A DNA stretch of 64,000 nucleotides from Bifidobacterium sp. ESL0800 (GCF_029395355.1 NZ_CP113913.1:868001-932000); one strand, 5' to 3'; positions 20,672 to 30,110 are shown, numbered from the stretch's first letter. Notes: generated from the sequence alone by a model not told the origin. Numbers and translations are program-made.

Positions 20672-23199
20672 GCGACAAAACCCCCTCTTCATCGGTTTCG
20701 GAGAGGCCACCGGCGGCCACGACGGATCCAGCGCCAAACCCGACGCAGAATCCCATAAAGCCGGTCGATTCAGCTCCGCCAAAGCAATCAGCGCGACATT
20801 ATGAGGTCGATATCGACGATGTCGCCCCTCAGCGTGCCCACAATGCCAATGATCTGATTCACGCTGTAGGGGCGCTGATACTGGCCGTTGTCGTCATCGT
20901 TTTCGCCACGTACCTGCATGGCATCACCACCGGCGTCGAACACGACGCCAAAACCGCCGGACAGGCCTTCACCTGGCTTATGGATCTGCCGGTGTCCGTC
21001 CTTCAGCAATTCCTCAGTTTTGTCGTCATCATCAGCGTGCTGATCCATCTGCTCATCAACAGGGAATGGTTCCAGTCAGCGGTTTCGGTAGTGGCGTTGT
21101 TTTGCGGATATGCCGTCATTCTCGGGTTTTCCTTCCTTCTGGCACATATAGGCGTACCGGCGTTGATCAATGCCGTGCAATCCAGTGAAGGCGCGGGGCC
21201 GGCGATGCTCCCCGATTTCTATGCGGGCATCGGCGCGTTTCTGACCGTAGCCGGTCCGAAACGTTCTCGCTCCTCGGTCAAATGGGGCTGGAACACGCTG
21301 TTTATCGCGGCTGCGGTTTTCGTTATCGTCTCATGGCATTCGGTCGCCGGAACCATCGTCTCCTTCGCGGTCGGCCGCATCATCGGCCTGGTATTGCGCT
21401 TTGCTATGGGAACCAGGACCCAGGGGCTGTGGGGTTCAGGAATCGTTCAGGCTGTGGGCAACATCGGTCTGAGCCTCACCGAACTGCATCGACGCGAAGA
21501 AGAAACCGAAACGGGAGCCCTCAAATCAAGGCTCGACGACGATCTGATTGAAAACTCGCGTATCTATGACGCCAAAGACGAACAAGGCGAACGCTATATC
21601 ATCTCCGTGCTGGACTCCCTGCCCCACGCCGCGGGGTATCTGAACCAGCTGTGGCAGGGGTTTCGGTTTACCGGCGTCGCCATACGACGGGACCGCTCGG
21701 CAAGCGATGCCGTCCATCACCATTTTTCGATGCTTCTGGGTCTTCAATCCTGCGGATTGACCACACCCAGCCCGTACGGCGTGATGGACAGCGAAGAATC
21801 CTCGGTACTGGTGCTGAACGTGGCCGACACCCCGAGCCCCACCGGTCTCAGCAACCTCACCAAAGAAGCCATGACCGATTATATGGGTTATCTCGCCCGC
21901 GCGAATCGCCGGGGCTATACCCACAGACGCATCACCCCCGACACCCTCGCCCAGATCCATGGCGAGCATGTCATCGTCGGCTGGCAGAACGGCGATTACG
22001 CAAGCGGCAGTACCAACATCGCCATGGACAAGGTACAGCTTTTGGTATTGCTCGCCACGCTGAGCACCCCACAACTCGCGATTGAAGCAGCACTGAAGGT
22101 CTGGGACCGGCAGACGTTGATTTCCTTGGCCCCTTTCATACAGAAAGTAGCCATCCCCTCGGCCACGCGCAATCTCCCTGGTTGGAACAAAGCGCTGCTC
22201 GGCGAAATGCGCGACGGTCTGAATGCGCTCGACCCTCACGATGAGACCGATTCGCCGGAACCGGTGACACTGGCCCGTTTCAATGTCAAATCATTCGTTT
22301 CGATCACTCTGCTTATCATCGCCGTCGCCGTCATCTTCACCCAGCTTCGCCCCAACGAGGTCATTGCAGCGGTCCGTCACGCCAATATCGTCTGGGCCCT
22401 GATCTGTCTGCTGCTCTCCATGCTCGCCTGGGTCGGGTCTGCCGTCACGCTCGGCTCGTTCATGGATCACGGCAAGCGTCACTGGTTCGATCTTTTCTGT
22501 TCCCAAGCCGCATCCGGGTTCACTGCGGTCTCCATGCCCGCGGGCGTTGGTCCTGCGTTCGTCAATCTCCAATTCCTGCGCAAGAACGGATACAAGAACA
22601 CCGCCGCCACCGCCATCATGTCGGTGACATGGGCAGTACAGGGCTTGACTACTATTGTATTACTTCTGGTCATGGGGCTGTTCACCGGCCGTAACATGTT
22701 TTCCGGCATGGTGCCGACCAATACACTGGTGGTGGTCATCGGCGCCATCGTACTACTGCTGTGCCTGTGCATGGCCATCACTCCGATCAGACGCATGATC
22801 GTCGACAAATACCTTCCGCTTCTGCGCTCCTACGCCCATCAATTGGTCGAGGTGCTGGCGCAGCCCCAGAAACTCGCCATCGGTATTTTCGGCGCATTGA
22901 TCCTGAATATCGCGACGGGTCTTGGCTTCTGGGCGGCGCTGATGGCTTTCGGCAACTCCTCGAATGCCCTGGAGACCATCTTCGTCTTCCTTCTGGCCAA
23001 CACACTCGGCAGCGCGGCCCCCACGCCGGGCGGTCTGGGGGCGGTCGAGGCTGCGCTGACCTTCGCATTCACCTCCATCGGCGTGCCTCCCGCCGTCGCG
23101 TTGAGCGCCACACTGCTCTATCGCGTCGGTTTCTATTGGCTGCGTATTCCGATCGGCGCAATGGCGATGAAACGGCTCGATCACCATAATCTCTTGTGA
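20668..23199 (+). CDS. Flippase-like LPG-synthase-TM protein with kinase-like middle domain
   Basis: An 843-residue integral membrane protein. The N-terminal polar 60 residues lead into about six membrane helices (about 65-260). Residues about 290-520 are soluble and resemble a degenerate protein-kinase or aminoglycoside-phosphotransferase fold: HRRITPDTLAQIHGEHVIV occupies the place of a catalytic loop but lacks its HxD..N pattern. The C-terminal 320 residues form a UPF0104/LPG synthase membrane domain with the signature PGGLGAVEAAL. Such proteins are thought to move or modify lipid-linked molecules. The ATG lies in the purB stop (ATGA overlap). Confidence 0.9.
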   Translation: MSDKTPSSSVSERPPAATTDPAPNPTQNPIKPVDSAPPKQSARHYEVDIDDVAPQRAHNANDLIHAVGALILAVVVIVFATYLHGITTGVEHDAKTAGQAFTWLMDLPVSVLQQFLSFVVIISVLIHLLINREWFQSAVSVVALFCGYAVILGFSFLLAHIGVPALINAVQSSEGAGPAMLPDFYAGIGAFLTVAGPKRSRSSVKWGWNTLFIAAAVFVIVSWHSVAGTIVSFAVGRIIGLVLRFAMGTRTQGLWGSGIVQAVGNIGLSLTELHRREEETETGALKSRLDDDLIENSRIYDAKDEQGERYIISVLDSLPHAAGYLNQLWQGFRFTGVAIRRDRSASDAVHHHFSMLLGLQSCGLTTPSPYGVMDSEESSVLVLNVADTPSPTGLSNLTKEAMTDYMGYLARANRRGYTHRRITPDTLAQIHGEHVIVGWQNGDYASGSTNIAMDKVQLLVLLATLSTPQLAIEAALKVWDRQTLISLAPFIQKVAIPSATRNLPGWNKALLGEMRDGLNALDPHDETDSPEPVTLARFNVKSFVSITLLIIAVAVIFTQLRPNEVIAAVRHANIVWALICLLLSMLAWVGSAVTLGSFMDHGKRHWFDLFCSQAASGFTAVSMPAGVGPAFVNLQFLRKNGYKNTAATAIMSVTWAVQGLTTIVLLLVMGLFTGRNMFSGMVPTNTLVVVIGAIVLLLCLCMAITPIRRMIVDKYLPLLRSYAHQLVEVLAQPQKLAIGIFGALILNIATGLGFWAALMAFGNSSNALETIFVFLLANTLGSAAPTPGGLGAVEAALTFAFTSIGVPPAVALSATLLYRVGFYWLRIPIGAMAMKRLDHHNLL

Positions 23200-23375
23200 A
23201 GATTCGCAAGGATTATTATCCGGTTTTGTAAATAACGGCCCGCCGATCCGAATTCTGCTTGGAATCCGGCCTCAGCCCTTTCAGACAGCTATTTTCATCC
23301 CAATACGGCTAAAAACACCCTTGGAAGGCCGAAATCTTTACAAATCAAGGAAAAAAGTACCGTAATCGGCGGTAT

Positions 23376-23403
23376 TTGGCGAGACTTTGGACTAGACTAT
23401 ACT
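23376..23403 (+). promoter_or_regulatory. Probable hup promoter
   Basis: TTGGCG (23376-23381) and TATACT (23398-23403) are separated by 16 bp, close to the main sigma-factor consensus. The ATG of hup is 55 bp downstream of the -10 box, with an AGAAGGA ribosome site between them. The preceding 175 bp show no gene. Confidence 0.65.
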
Positions 23404-23457
23404 ACTGAAACGTGGCTTTCAACAAACTAGAAAGCCCCTAATCAAGAAGGATTCTTC

Positions 23458-23745
23458 ATGGCATACAACAAGTCTGATCTCGTTTCGAAGATTGCACAGA
23501 AGTCCAACCTGACCAAGGCTCAGGCCGAAGCGGCCGTCAACGCCTTCCAGGATGTGTTCGTCGAGGCAATGCAGTCCGGCGAAGGCCTGAAGCTCACCGG
23601 TCTCTTCTCCGCCGAGCGCGTTCGCCGCGCCGCACGTACCGGCCGCAACCCGCGCACCGGCGAAACGATCAAGATCCCGGCATCCTACGGTGTCCGCATC
23701 TCCGCCGGCAGCCTGCTCAAGAAGGCAGTCTCCGACAAGAAGTGA
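23458..23745 (+). CDS. hup: HU-family DNA-binding protein
   Basis: A 95-residue histone-like protein that bends and compacts DNA as a dimer. It has the full HU layout: N-terminal helical dimerisation part (KSDLVSKIAQKSNLTKAQAEAAVNAF), a beta sheet, and the flexible arm RRAARTGRNPRTGETIKI that inserts in the minor groove with Pro at its tip. Length and sequence are standard, with none of the long basic tails found in mycobacterial HU. It has its own promoter (23376-23403) and terminator (23774-23809), so it is a monocistronic gene. The ATG follows AGAAGGA at a normal distance. Confidence 0.98.
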   Translation: MAYNKSDLVSKIAQKSNLTKAQAEAAVNAFQDVFVEAMQSGEGLKLTGLFSAERVRRAARTGRNPRTGETIKIPASYGVRISAGSLLKKAVSDKK

Positions 23746-23773
23746 TGTGACGATCACGATCATCTGATCTGCG

Positions 23774-23809
23774 AAACCTCCGATTGATCTATTCGACCGG
23801 AGGTTTTTT
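23774..23809 (+). terminator. Intrinsic terminator of hup
   Basis: AAACCTCCG (23774-23782) and CGGAGGTTT (23798-23806) form a 9-bp stem that runs into six T residues, 29 bp after the hup stop. Confidence 0.92.
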
Positions 23810-23880
23810 CATGCGTGCGCGAAGCTTATAAAGCCTACAGGATAGTATATAGACAGCAAGCAGAAAACAGGCAGGTAGAT

Positions 23881-24738
23881 ATGACGACTAATCCAAGAGC
23901 ATTGGCGCTCAAAGTGGCTCAGGTGGCCCAGGACGCAGGCAAACACGCGCTTCATGATCAGATCAATCCCCAGGATTTTGCCGAACTGGAAATTCCTTCA
24001 ACCACCAGACAGCTTGGCAGCACCATCGACAAGAAACTCGTCGCCTTCATCGAAAACCGTCTCAACTATCTTGAGCCGTTTGACGGCATGTGGCGCGACA
24101 GGCCCGAAGGCGCAAAACCCGGGGACCGTTTCTGGTGCGTCGGCCCGATCGACGGGGCCATTAATTTCCGACGGAATATGAGCGAATGGACCATCACCGT
24201 CTCTCTTTTCGAATTCAACGAGGAAAACTCGGCACAACCGGTACTGGGTGTCGTGCATGCTCCTGCCCTGGGCCTGACCTATCTGGCCGCCAGCGGACAG
24301 GGAGCCATCCGCATTCGTCGTACGCCTATCGGGGAGAAAAGAGGCAAGGTATTTCCCTCGACCATCAGCTCGCTGAACGGTTCCGTAGTGAGTTTCGGTA
24401 TGTCACATGTTCCCGCGGAATCAGAACGCGCGTTCCACGTCCTGAGCCATATAGCCGGCAAACCGGCCGACGTCAAGCGTATCGGACCGGTATCGCTCGA
24501 TCTGTGCAAGGTGGCGGACGGCACTTACGACGCCTATTTCGAACCGCACCTGCACCAGTGGGATATTCCTGCCGTCTCGGCCGGCACCGTCGTCGTTCGC
24601 CAGGCACAAGGCCGGGTGAGCCGCTGGAACGGCAATCCGATACACTGGCGCGGCGAGAACGACATCGTGGCCACCAACGGTCCGATTACCGAAGACCTGA
24701 AGCCATATCTTGTCGACTTGGCGTATCCGTTCCAATGA
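23881..24738 (+). CDS. Inositol-monophosphatase-family protein with altered metal site
   Basis: A 285-residue protein whose length and overall pattern follow the inositol monophosphatase / histidinol-phosphatase family. The signature is degenerate: WCVGPIDGAINF (85-96) stands where the family has D-P-I-D-G-T-x-N-F, so the first metal-binding Asp is Gly88, and the usual upstream Gly-Glu-Glu is not recognisable. The later WDIPAVSAG motif (about 222) keeps its Trp-Asp. It may be a phosphatase with altered chemistry or a binding protein. I chose the ATG at 23881 because the upstream in-frame codons are not conserved-looking and overlap the hup terminator region. No operon partner is evident. Confidence 0.85.
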   Translation: MTTNPRALALKVAQVAQDAGKHALHDQINPQDFAELEIPSTTRQLGSTIDKKLVAFIENRLNYLEPFDGMWRDRPEGAKPGDRFWCVGPIDGAINFRRNMSEWTITVSLFEFNEENSAQPVLGVVHAPALGLTYLAASGQGAIRIRRTPIGEKRGKVFPSTISSLNGSVVSFGMSHVPAESERAFHVLSHIAGKPADVKRIGPVSLDLCKVADGTYDAYFEPHLHQWDIPAVSAGTVVVRQAQGRVSRWNGNPIHWRGENDIVATNGPITEDLKPYLVDLAYPFQ

Positions 24739-24876
24739 GACATTTTCGATTAGGTTTTAACGCTTCCCATATCGGGATTTTCTTTCATTCATCGGGAACC
24801 GGCGCATCCGCAAAAGCGTGGAGCCACAGGCCCTGAGTATCGATAGGCGCAGGTTTGATATCAGTCAATGAACAAG

Positions 24877-24897
24877 AAGCGATGCTCAATATCGCTT
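24877..24897. other. Small dyad in the pup leader region
   Basis: AAGCGAT-N7-ATCGCTT is a perfect 7-bp inverted repeat about 90 bp before pup, inside a 244-bp gene-free stretch. It could be an operator for the pup-pafA operon or a weak hairpin; no regulator is known to me for it. Confidence 0.3.
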
Positions 24898-24982
24898 GAG
24901 CTAAAGTAAATACAGAAACATGCATATTGACGGCAACGTCGAGCAATGGGGTTTGCTCTGGTTGCCTGATGTGAGGAGTGAC

Positions 24983-25177
24983 ATGGCACAGCAGTTCGCC
25001 CAGCAGCAACATCGTAGCGTTGAACCTCAATCACAGGTTGCGCAAAACAGGCAGAAGGCCGCCCGATCCCAAGAGCAGGAGGATGCTCTGGACGCCGTGC
25101 TCGACGACATCTCGTCGACCTTGGAAACCGATGCGGAAACCTACGTCTCCAGCTTCGTCCAAAAAGGCGGCGAGTGA
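24983..25177 (+). CDS. pup: Prokaryotic ubiquitin-like protein Pup
   Basis: A 64-residue intrinsically disordered tag that is joined to lysines of target proteins. The C-terminus reads SSFVQKGGE. Ending in Glu instead of Gln means the ligase can use it without prior deamidation. The central segment QEDALDAVLDDISSTLETDAE is the helix-forming part that contacts the Arc/Mpa coiled coil. I chose the ATG at 24983, preceded by GTGAGGAG, since it gives the normal length and the typical Gln-rich start MAQQF. An upstream in-frame ATG (24920) would add 21 unrelated residues. The stop overlaps the pafA start region. Confidence 0.96.
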   Translation: MAQQFAQQQHRSVEPQSQVAQNRQKAARSQEQEDALDAVLDDISSTLETDAETYVSSFVQKGGE

Positions 25178-26703
25178 TGCCGCAGCTGCGCGACAGCAGC
25201 AATCAGGGCCCCGGCAACACCACGTCCCGCTCCCCCGATTATGATTCGTTCCACCGTATTTTCGGCGTCGAAACCGAATACGGCGTATCAGTGACAGGAA
25301 CCGATAAACCCTGCGATCCCGGCCAGGTCGCCATGATGATGTTTGCACCGATACTTTCACGGACTCGCTCCACCAACACCTACTTGGAAAACGGCTCACG
25401 GCTTTATCTCGACGTCGGCTCGCACCCGGAATACGCCACAGCAGAGGCACGCGACCCTGCAACAGCGCTCACACAGGACTTGGCAGGCGAATCCATCATG
25501 CGTCGCCTTGCCCTCGGAGCGCAACAGCGTCTGCGCAAAACCCACGGCGAGCATGCAGCCATTCATCTGTTCAAAGACAATGTCGATTCCGCCGGTCACG
25601 CGTTCGGATGCCACGAGAACTATCTGGTACGGCGTTATGTCTCTTTGCCGATCATCAAGGCGCAGCTGTTGCCGTTTTTGGTGACCCGTCAGCTCTTGAC
25701 CGGTGCCGGAAGAGTCACGCAAAACGGCTTCGAAATCACGCAGCGCGCGGCGTTCCTCGATGAGGGGGTCTCCTCCTCCACCACACGTTTCCGGCCGATG
25801 GTCAACACGCGCGACGAGCCGCACGCCGACCCGGACGAATTCCGCAGGCTGCACGTCATCATCGGCGATTCCAACCGTTCGCAGTGGGCGACGAAGATGA
25901 AACTCGCCACCACGCATCTGGTGCTCTGTGCCATCGAGAGCGCCGCGAAACAAGGCGTTGTTGCCTCGGGCTTTGAATGCTGCGCCCTGACTGACCCAAG
26001 CCGGTCCAACAAGGCGATGAGCGCCGACCTGAGCTGCAGCAAACCGGTGGTACAGCTCGAAGATATCGACGCCTTCCGCACAATGCAGCAAAAACTCGGG
26101 CTGCGGCCCACCGTTTTCGCCGATGGACAGCATTCCGACGCTGTGACGGCCTTGGAAATTCAGTACCTGTATCTCGATATCGTTTCACGGTTTATCGAAT
26201 CGCATCGTGTGCAAATCGAGCAATCCTTGCCGAACACCGATTGCTCGGATATTTTGTGTGAATGGCGAACCGCTCTTGACGCATTGGACGCCAAGGATTT
26301 CAGCACGTTGTCCGACCGTGTCGACTGGGTTGCGAAATACCAGTTGCTCAGTGAAATGGCGAAGCGCAATCCTGCGCTCTCGGAGGTGCAGGCGCGGCAA
26401 ATCGATATGGACTACCACGACATCGTCAACGGATCCATTTATTCGTCATTGGTGGCGCATGGCCTGATGAAGACACTTGTGACTGACGACGCTGCGGAAC
26501 ATGCCGTTGAAAACCCACCGGAAGACACGCGGGCCGCACTGCGGGGAGCATTCGTCCGTCAGGCACTGGATGCCGGAGCCACGTTCACCTGCGATTGGAC
26601 GCATCTGAAGACAACGGCCCCGACCCGCCACACTGCTGAATTGATTGATCCGTTCGCCTTTACACCCGATTCGGAGTATCAGCAGTTGATGGAGAGCCTA
26701 TAG
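25177..26703 (+). CDS. pafA: Pup-protein ligase PafA
   Basis: A 508-residue carboxylate-amine ligase, related to glutamine synthetase, that activates the Pup C-terminal Glu with ATP and couples it to a substrate lysine. Typical segments are GVETEYGVS near the N-terminus and LDVGSHPEYATAE near residue 90, which supplies the catalytic Asp. The gene overlaps the pup stop (TGATG); a GTG one codon earlier (25174) is also possible. Its stop TAG abuts the stop of the convergent dop gene inside the palindrome CTATAG. Confidence 0.96.
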   Translation: MPQLRDSSNQGPGNTTSRSPDYDSFHRIFGVETEYGVSVTGTDKPCDPGQVAMMMFAPILSRTRSTNTYLENGSRLYLDVGSHPEYATAEARDPATALTQDLAGESIMRRLALGAQQRLRKTHGEHAAIHLFKDNVDSAGHAFGCHENYLVRRYVSLPIIKAQLLPFLVTRQLLTGAGRVTQNGFEITQRAAFLDEGVSSSTTRFRPMVNTRDEPHADPDEFRRLHVIIGDSNRSQWATKMKLATTHLVLCAIESAAKQGVVASGFECCALTDPSRSNKAMSADLSCSKPVVQLEDIDAFRTMQQKLGLRPTVFADGQHSDAVTALEIQYLYLDIVSRFIESHRVQIEQSLPNTDCSDILCEWRTALDALDAKDFSTLSDRVDWVAKYQLLSEMAKRNPALSEVQARQIDMDYHDIVNGSIYSSLVAHGLMKTLVTDDAAEHAVENPPEDTRAALRGAFVRQALDAGATFTCDWTHLKTTAPTRHTAELIDPFAFTPDSEYQQLMESL

Positions 26704-28395
26704 CCTTTCCATGTTTGCGAGCCGTTGCAGAGTTTGCGCGGCGGACTCATGGTGAGTTTGCGAGTAGGCTAGCGACTGTTCGCAGGTTGTCTTGGACCAG
26801 CGGGCGGAGTCGGAGATGTCGAGCGAGAAAAGATGGGCGGACGTCCGAGCCATGCGGTTGCCTTCGGCATCCGTTGTATAGGTGACGGATTGATCGCCAC
26901 CTTCGTTTGCGTCTTGCGTGACGGTGACGTGCGACCAGGATGCGGCGACGACTTGCTGCGGGAAATGTTTGATGATTTCCGCACGTAGCCAAGCGCGGGT
27001 GTTTTCAGGAGGATTTGAGGCGGCACGTTGGACTTGGGCGTCGGCCTGATCGGAATCGTCATTTTGATTCAACGTCACCCGTTGCGTCTGAGATTGCAGG
27101 CGGGCGAAAACCGAACGAGCCGGGTCAAGCGCGGCCCAACTCAGGTCGAGAGCAGCCAGTTTCGGATTGGACCAGTCGGCACCGATTTTGCGACGTAGGC
27201 GTTCCAACAACTGCCATTTGAGCAGCCATTCCAAACGCGAGGCCTCGTCGGCCATCTTCAGACGTTGGTCTTCGCTGGCATGGCGTACGGCGGCGACATC
27301 CATCAGCGCCTGTCGCCACATCTCCATGATTCGTTTGGTCGGCTCGTCAGGCCATAGCGGCTCGCCGCGGTTGTCGCTTCCGTACGTCGATGCGCCTTGA
27401 GCACAGACGGCTGAAAACAGACGTATCTGAATCTGCCAAGCGGTCGTGGTGCCGCCCTGCTCAAGCGGCAATTGAGCGGCGAGACTCAGGTCATGCGAGA
27501 CGACGTGCATCGCCTCAACCGGGTCGACCAGCTGCAAATCGACGAGCAGAGCATCCAAGTCAAGCTCCGAATTCGAATCAGCGGCGTCACTTTGCTCGAG
27601 CAGCCACAGCAGCATGCTTGTCGTGCCGAGCTTCAGCGCCTGCGGGCCGTCCATACGGTTGGCGTCACCGACAATGACGTGCAGGCGGCGGTAGTCACCG
27701 GTGACATGGGATTCGTCGCGGGCGTTGACAATCGGCCGGTCGAAGGTGGTCTGCAGACCGACAATGGAATGGACGTAATCGGCTCGCTGGCTCAGCTGAT
27801 AGCCGGCTTCCTCGCTTTTCTCGCCGATGCCGACGCGACCGGAGCCTGTGTAAATCTGACGGGAGATGAAATGCAAAGTCATCAAGGCCGCGACTTCGTC
27901 GAACGGGACGCGACGCAGCATCATGTAGTTTTCGTGCGTGCCCCAGCTGGCGCCTTTGCCGTCCACGTTGTTGCGGTGCAGGACGATATGGGAACCGTTG
28001 CGTTCATTGACCCTCCGTGCCGCTTCGAGCATGATCCGGTCACCGGCGTGGTCGTAGCAGACGGCTTCAAAGGGATCCATAGTTTCCGGAGCCGAATATT
28101 CGGGATGGGCATGGTCGACGTAGACACGTCCGCCGTTGGAGGCAATGACGTTGACGATCTGCCTTTGCGGCTCGTCGGTAAGCATGTCCGGCCGTGCGGC
28201 GGCACGGGGCAGACGAGTGCCGCGAGCGTCGTTCAACGGGTCTTCCTGCCGGTAATCCCAGCGGATATGCTGTGTTTGCGGATTCGCGGCACCGCTGACC
28301 ACATCGAACGAGAGTCGGACCGGGTTGGCATGGTCGCTCTCAATATCCGAAACCGCATATTCCGTTTCGGTTCCCATCATCCTGCGTACGCTCAT
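26698..28395 (-). CDS. dop: Pup deamidase/depupylase Dop
   Basis: A 565-residue paralogue of PafA that hydrolyses the bond between Pup and lysine. Characteristic segments are MMGTETEYAVSD at the N-terminus and VYVDHAHPEYSAPE near residue 90, with its catalytic Asp. Since this organism's Pup already ends in Glu, the deamidase activity is not needed and Dop should serve only in removing Pup. The protein is longer than the roughly 500 residues usual for Dop. The ATG at 28395 follows AAGGGGA, and the gene lies 27 bp behind arc, so the two are probably one transcript. Confidence 0.95.
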   Translation of the reverse strand: MSVRRMMGTETEYAVSDIESDHANPVRLSFDVVSGAANPQTQHIRWDYRQEDPLNDARGTRLPRAAARPDMLTDEPQRQIVNVIASNGGRVYVDHAHPEYSAPETMDPFEAVCYDHAGDRIMLEAARRVNERNGSHIVLHRNNVDGKGASWGTHENYMMLRRVPFDEVAALMTLHFISRQIYTGSGRVGIGEKSEEAGYQLSQRADYVHSIVGLQTTFDRPIVNARDESHVTGDYRRLHVIVGDANRMDGPQALKLGTTSMLLWLLEQSDAADSNSELDLDALLVDLQLVDPVEAMHVVSHDLSLAAQLPLEQGGTTTAWQIQIRLFSAVCAQGASTYGSDNRGEPLWPDEPTKRIMEMWRQALMDVAAVRHASEDQRLKMADEASRLEWLLKWQLLERLRRKIGADWSNPKLAALDLSWAALDPARSVFARLQSQTQRVTLNQNDDSDQADAQVQRAASNPPENTRAWLRAEIIKHFPQQVVAASWSHVTVTQDANEGGDQSVTYTTDAEGNRMARTSAHLFSLDISDSARWSKTTCEQSLAYSQTHHESAAQTLQRLANMERL

Positions 28396-28422
28396 TCGCT
28401 TACATCCCCTTGCCTGCAAGAA

Positions 28423-30078
28423 TCACTGCGCAGGACGAATACGCACCGCATGGCCTCCCGCGATGCCGTTGATTTTCGACCATTGCACGGGATCCGAGTC
28501 CATCACCGAATCACCGGTCTCCTCGAATTCGTCGTCGACCGCGCGAAGCACCGCATCAACGCCGATTTCCATCGGACGGCCCAGTGTAATCGAATCCTTG
28601 ACGGCGTGGGTCTTGACCCTGTCGACGATGTTTTTGAGGCTCGCCCCGCTCATCACGTCGGCAAGGGTCACCCGACTCCAGCGTCCCTGATCGTCGCATA
28701 CGTCGCAGATATGGCGCTGCGGGCCTTCGGCATAGACACTATCGACCAGAACCTTGCGCAGCGTTGCCGCGCTTTGACCTGTCTCATATGGCAGGTTGTC
28801 GGTAAGATAATGCGATACGATTTGCGCCGCGGCCTTTCTGCCGGGCCGGTCGATGCGAATCTTCACGTCGAGGCGGCCGGGACGCAGCACGGCGGGATCG
28901 ATCATGTCCACACGGTTCGAGGCACCGATGACCATGACGTTGTCGAGGCTTTCCACCCCGTCGAGCTCAGACAGGAACTGCGGAACAATCGTGGTCTCCA
29001 CGTCGCTGGACACCCCGGAGCCACGGGTGCGCAGCAGCGAATCCATCTCGTCGATGAAGACGATAACCGGCTTGCCTTCGGCCGCACGGGCGCGCGCACG
29101 TTTGAAAATCAGACGGATGAGACGCTCGGACTCCCCCACGTACTTGTTCAAGAGCTCCGGCCCCTTGACGGAAAGGAACACGCCGTTTTCGGCATCTCCA
29201 CCGGAAAGCGCGTTGGCCACGGCCTTGGCAATCAGCGTCTTGCCGTTGCCGGGAGGGCCATAGAGCAGCACGCCCTTGGGCGGACGCAGATCGTAGCGCT
29301 CGAACAGCTGGCGGTGCAGGAACGGCAGCTCGACGGCGTCCTTGATACGTTCGATTTGCGAGTCCAGGCCGCCGATGTCATCGAAGGTGGCGTCCGGGGT
29401 CTGCTCAAGCACCAGATCGGTGGCGTTCTCCACGGGCAGCACTTCCAACGCCATACGTGTCAAGCCATCGACCAGAACACGGGCCGACGGTTCGATGGCG
29501 ACATTCGCGAGCGCACTCGCCCGTTCGATCAACGTGACGTTGCCGGACTCGTCGGCGACCATCAGCCGTCCGTCATCCAGAACCTGCTTGACAGTACGCA
29601 CGGCGCCGGAAATCTCAAGTCCTCGTTGTTCGACCAAGACCATGTTCTCGTTGAGGAGCACCGTTGCACCGCCGACCAGACGCGCGGCCGACACGTTCGA
29701 GGCCACCGGTACGATAAGCCGACGGCCGCCCGAGAGCACCTCGGCCTTGGCACGCTGCACACCCTGTTCGTCGGTGCTGCACGAGTCCACGCACACCATC
29801 GTGGCGAAGTTCAGCGGCGGCGCGGCCATCAGCGAAAGCTGCGACTTCGCTTTCTGCACTTCCTTGCCGGCGCGTGTCAGGGCGACGGCGAGCGCATGGT
29901 TCTTGGCCCGCAGGTTGTCGTTTTCGCGGGCGAGATCGTCGAAGGTTTCGTTGTTCCCGGTCTGCGAATCATGACGTTTGTTCATACCTGCGCCGTCCTC
30001 ATTACCTGCGTTGGGCAAATCGCCTGCCCCGGCTTTACCGGACACTTGGCTATTGCCGCCTTGTTCGCCGTCATTCAT
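28423..30078 (-). CDS. arc: Proteasome-associated ATPase Arc/Mpa
   Basis: A 551-residue AAA+ ring ATPase that recognises pupylated proteins. An acidic N-terminal extension of about 45 residues leads into the coiled coil (about 45-85, DLARENDNLRAKNHALAVAL) that captures Pup. Then come the OB-fold region and the AAA module, with Walker A GPPGNGKT (near 280), Walker B VIVFIDEMDS and the conserved Arg region RPGRLDVKIRI. The C-terminus ends IRPAQ and lacks the Tyr-containing tail (GQYL) that opens the 20S proteasome in mycobacteria. Of the in-frame starts, only 30078 is ATG. Confidence 0.95.
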   Translation of the reverse strand: MNDGEQGGNSQVSGKAGAGDLPNAGNEDGAGMNKRHDSQTGNNETFDDLARENDNLRAKNHALAVALTRAGKEVQKAKSQLSLMAAPPLNFATMVCVDSCSTDEQGVQRAKAEVLSGGRRLIVPVASNVSAARLVGGATVLLNENMVLVEQRGLEISGAVRTVKQVLDDGRLMVADESGNVTLIERASALANVAIEPSARVLVDGLTRMALEVLPVENATDLVLEQTPDATFDDIGGLDSQIERIKDAVELPFLHRQLFERYDLRPPKGVLLYGPPGNGKTLIAKAVANALSGGDAENGVFLSVKGPELLNKYVGESERLIRLIFKRARARAAEGKPVIVFIDEMDSLLRTRGSGVSSDVETTIVPQFLSELDGVESLDNVMVIGASNRVDMIDPAVLRPGRLDVKIRIDRPGRKAAAQIVSHYLTDNLPYETGQSAATLRKVLVDSVYAEGPQRHICDVCDDQGRWSRVTLADVMSGASLKNIVDRVKTHAVKDSITLGRPMEIGVDAVLRAVDDEFEETGDSVMDSDPVQWSKINGIAGGHAVRIRPAQ

Positions 30079-30110
30079 CACCAATCCGCTTCCCTTGATG
30101 CCTCTCCGAC

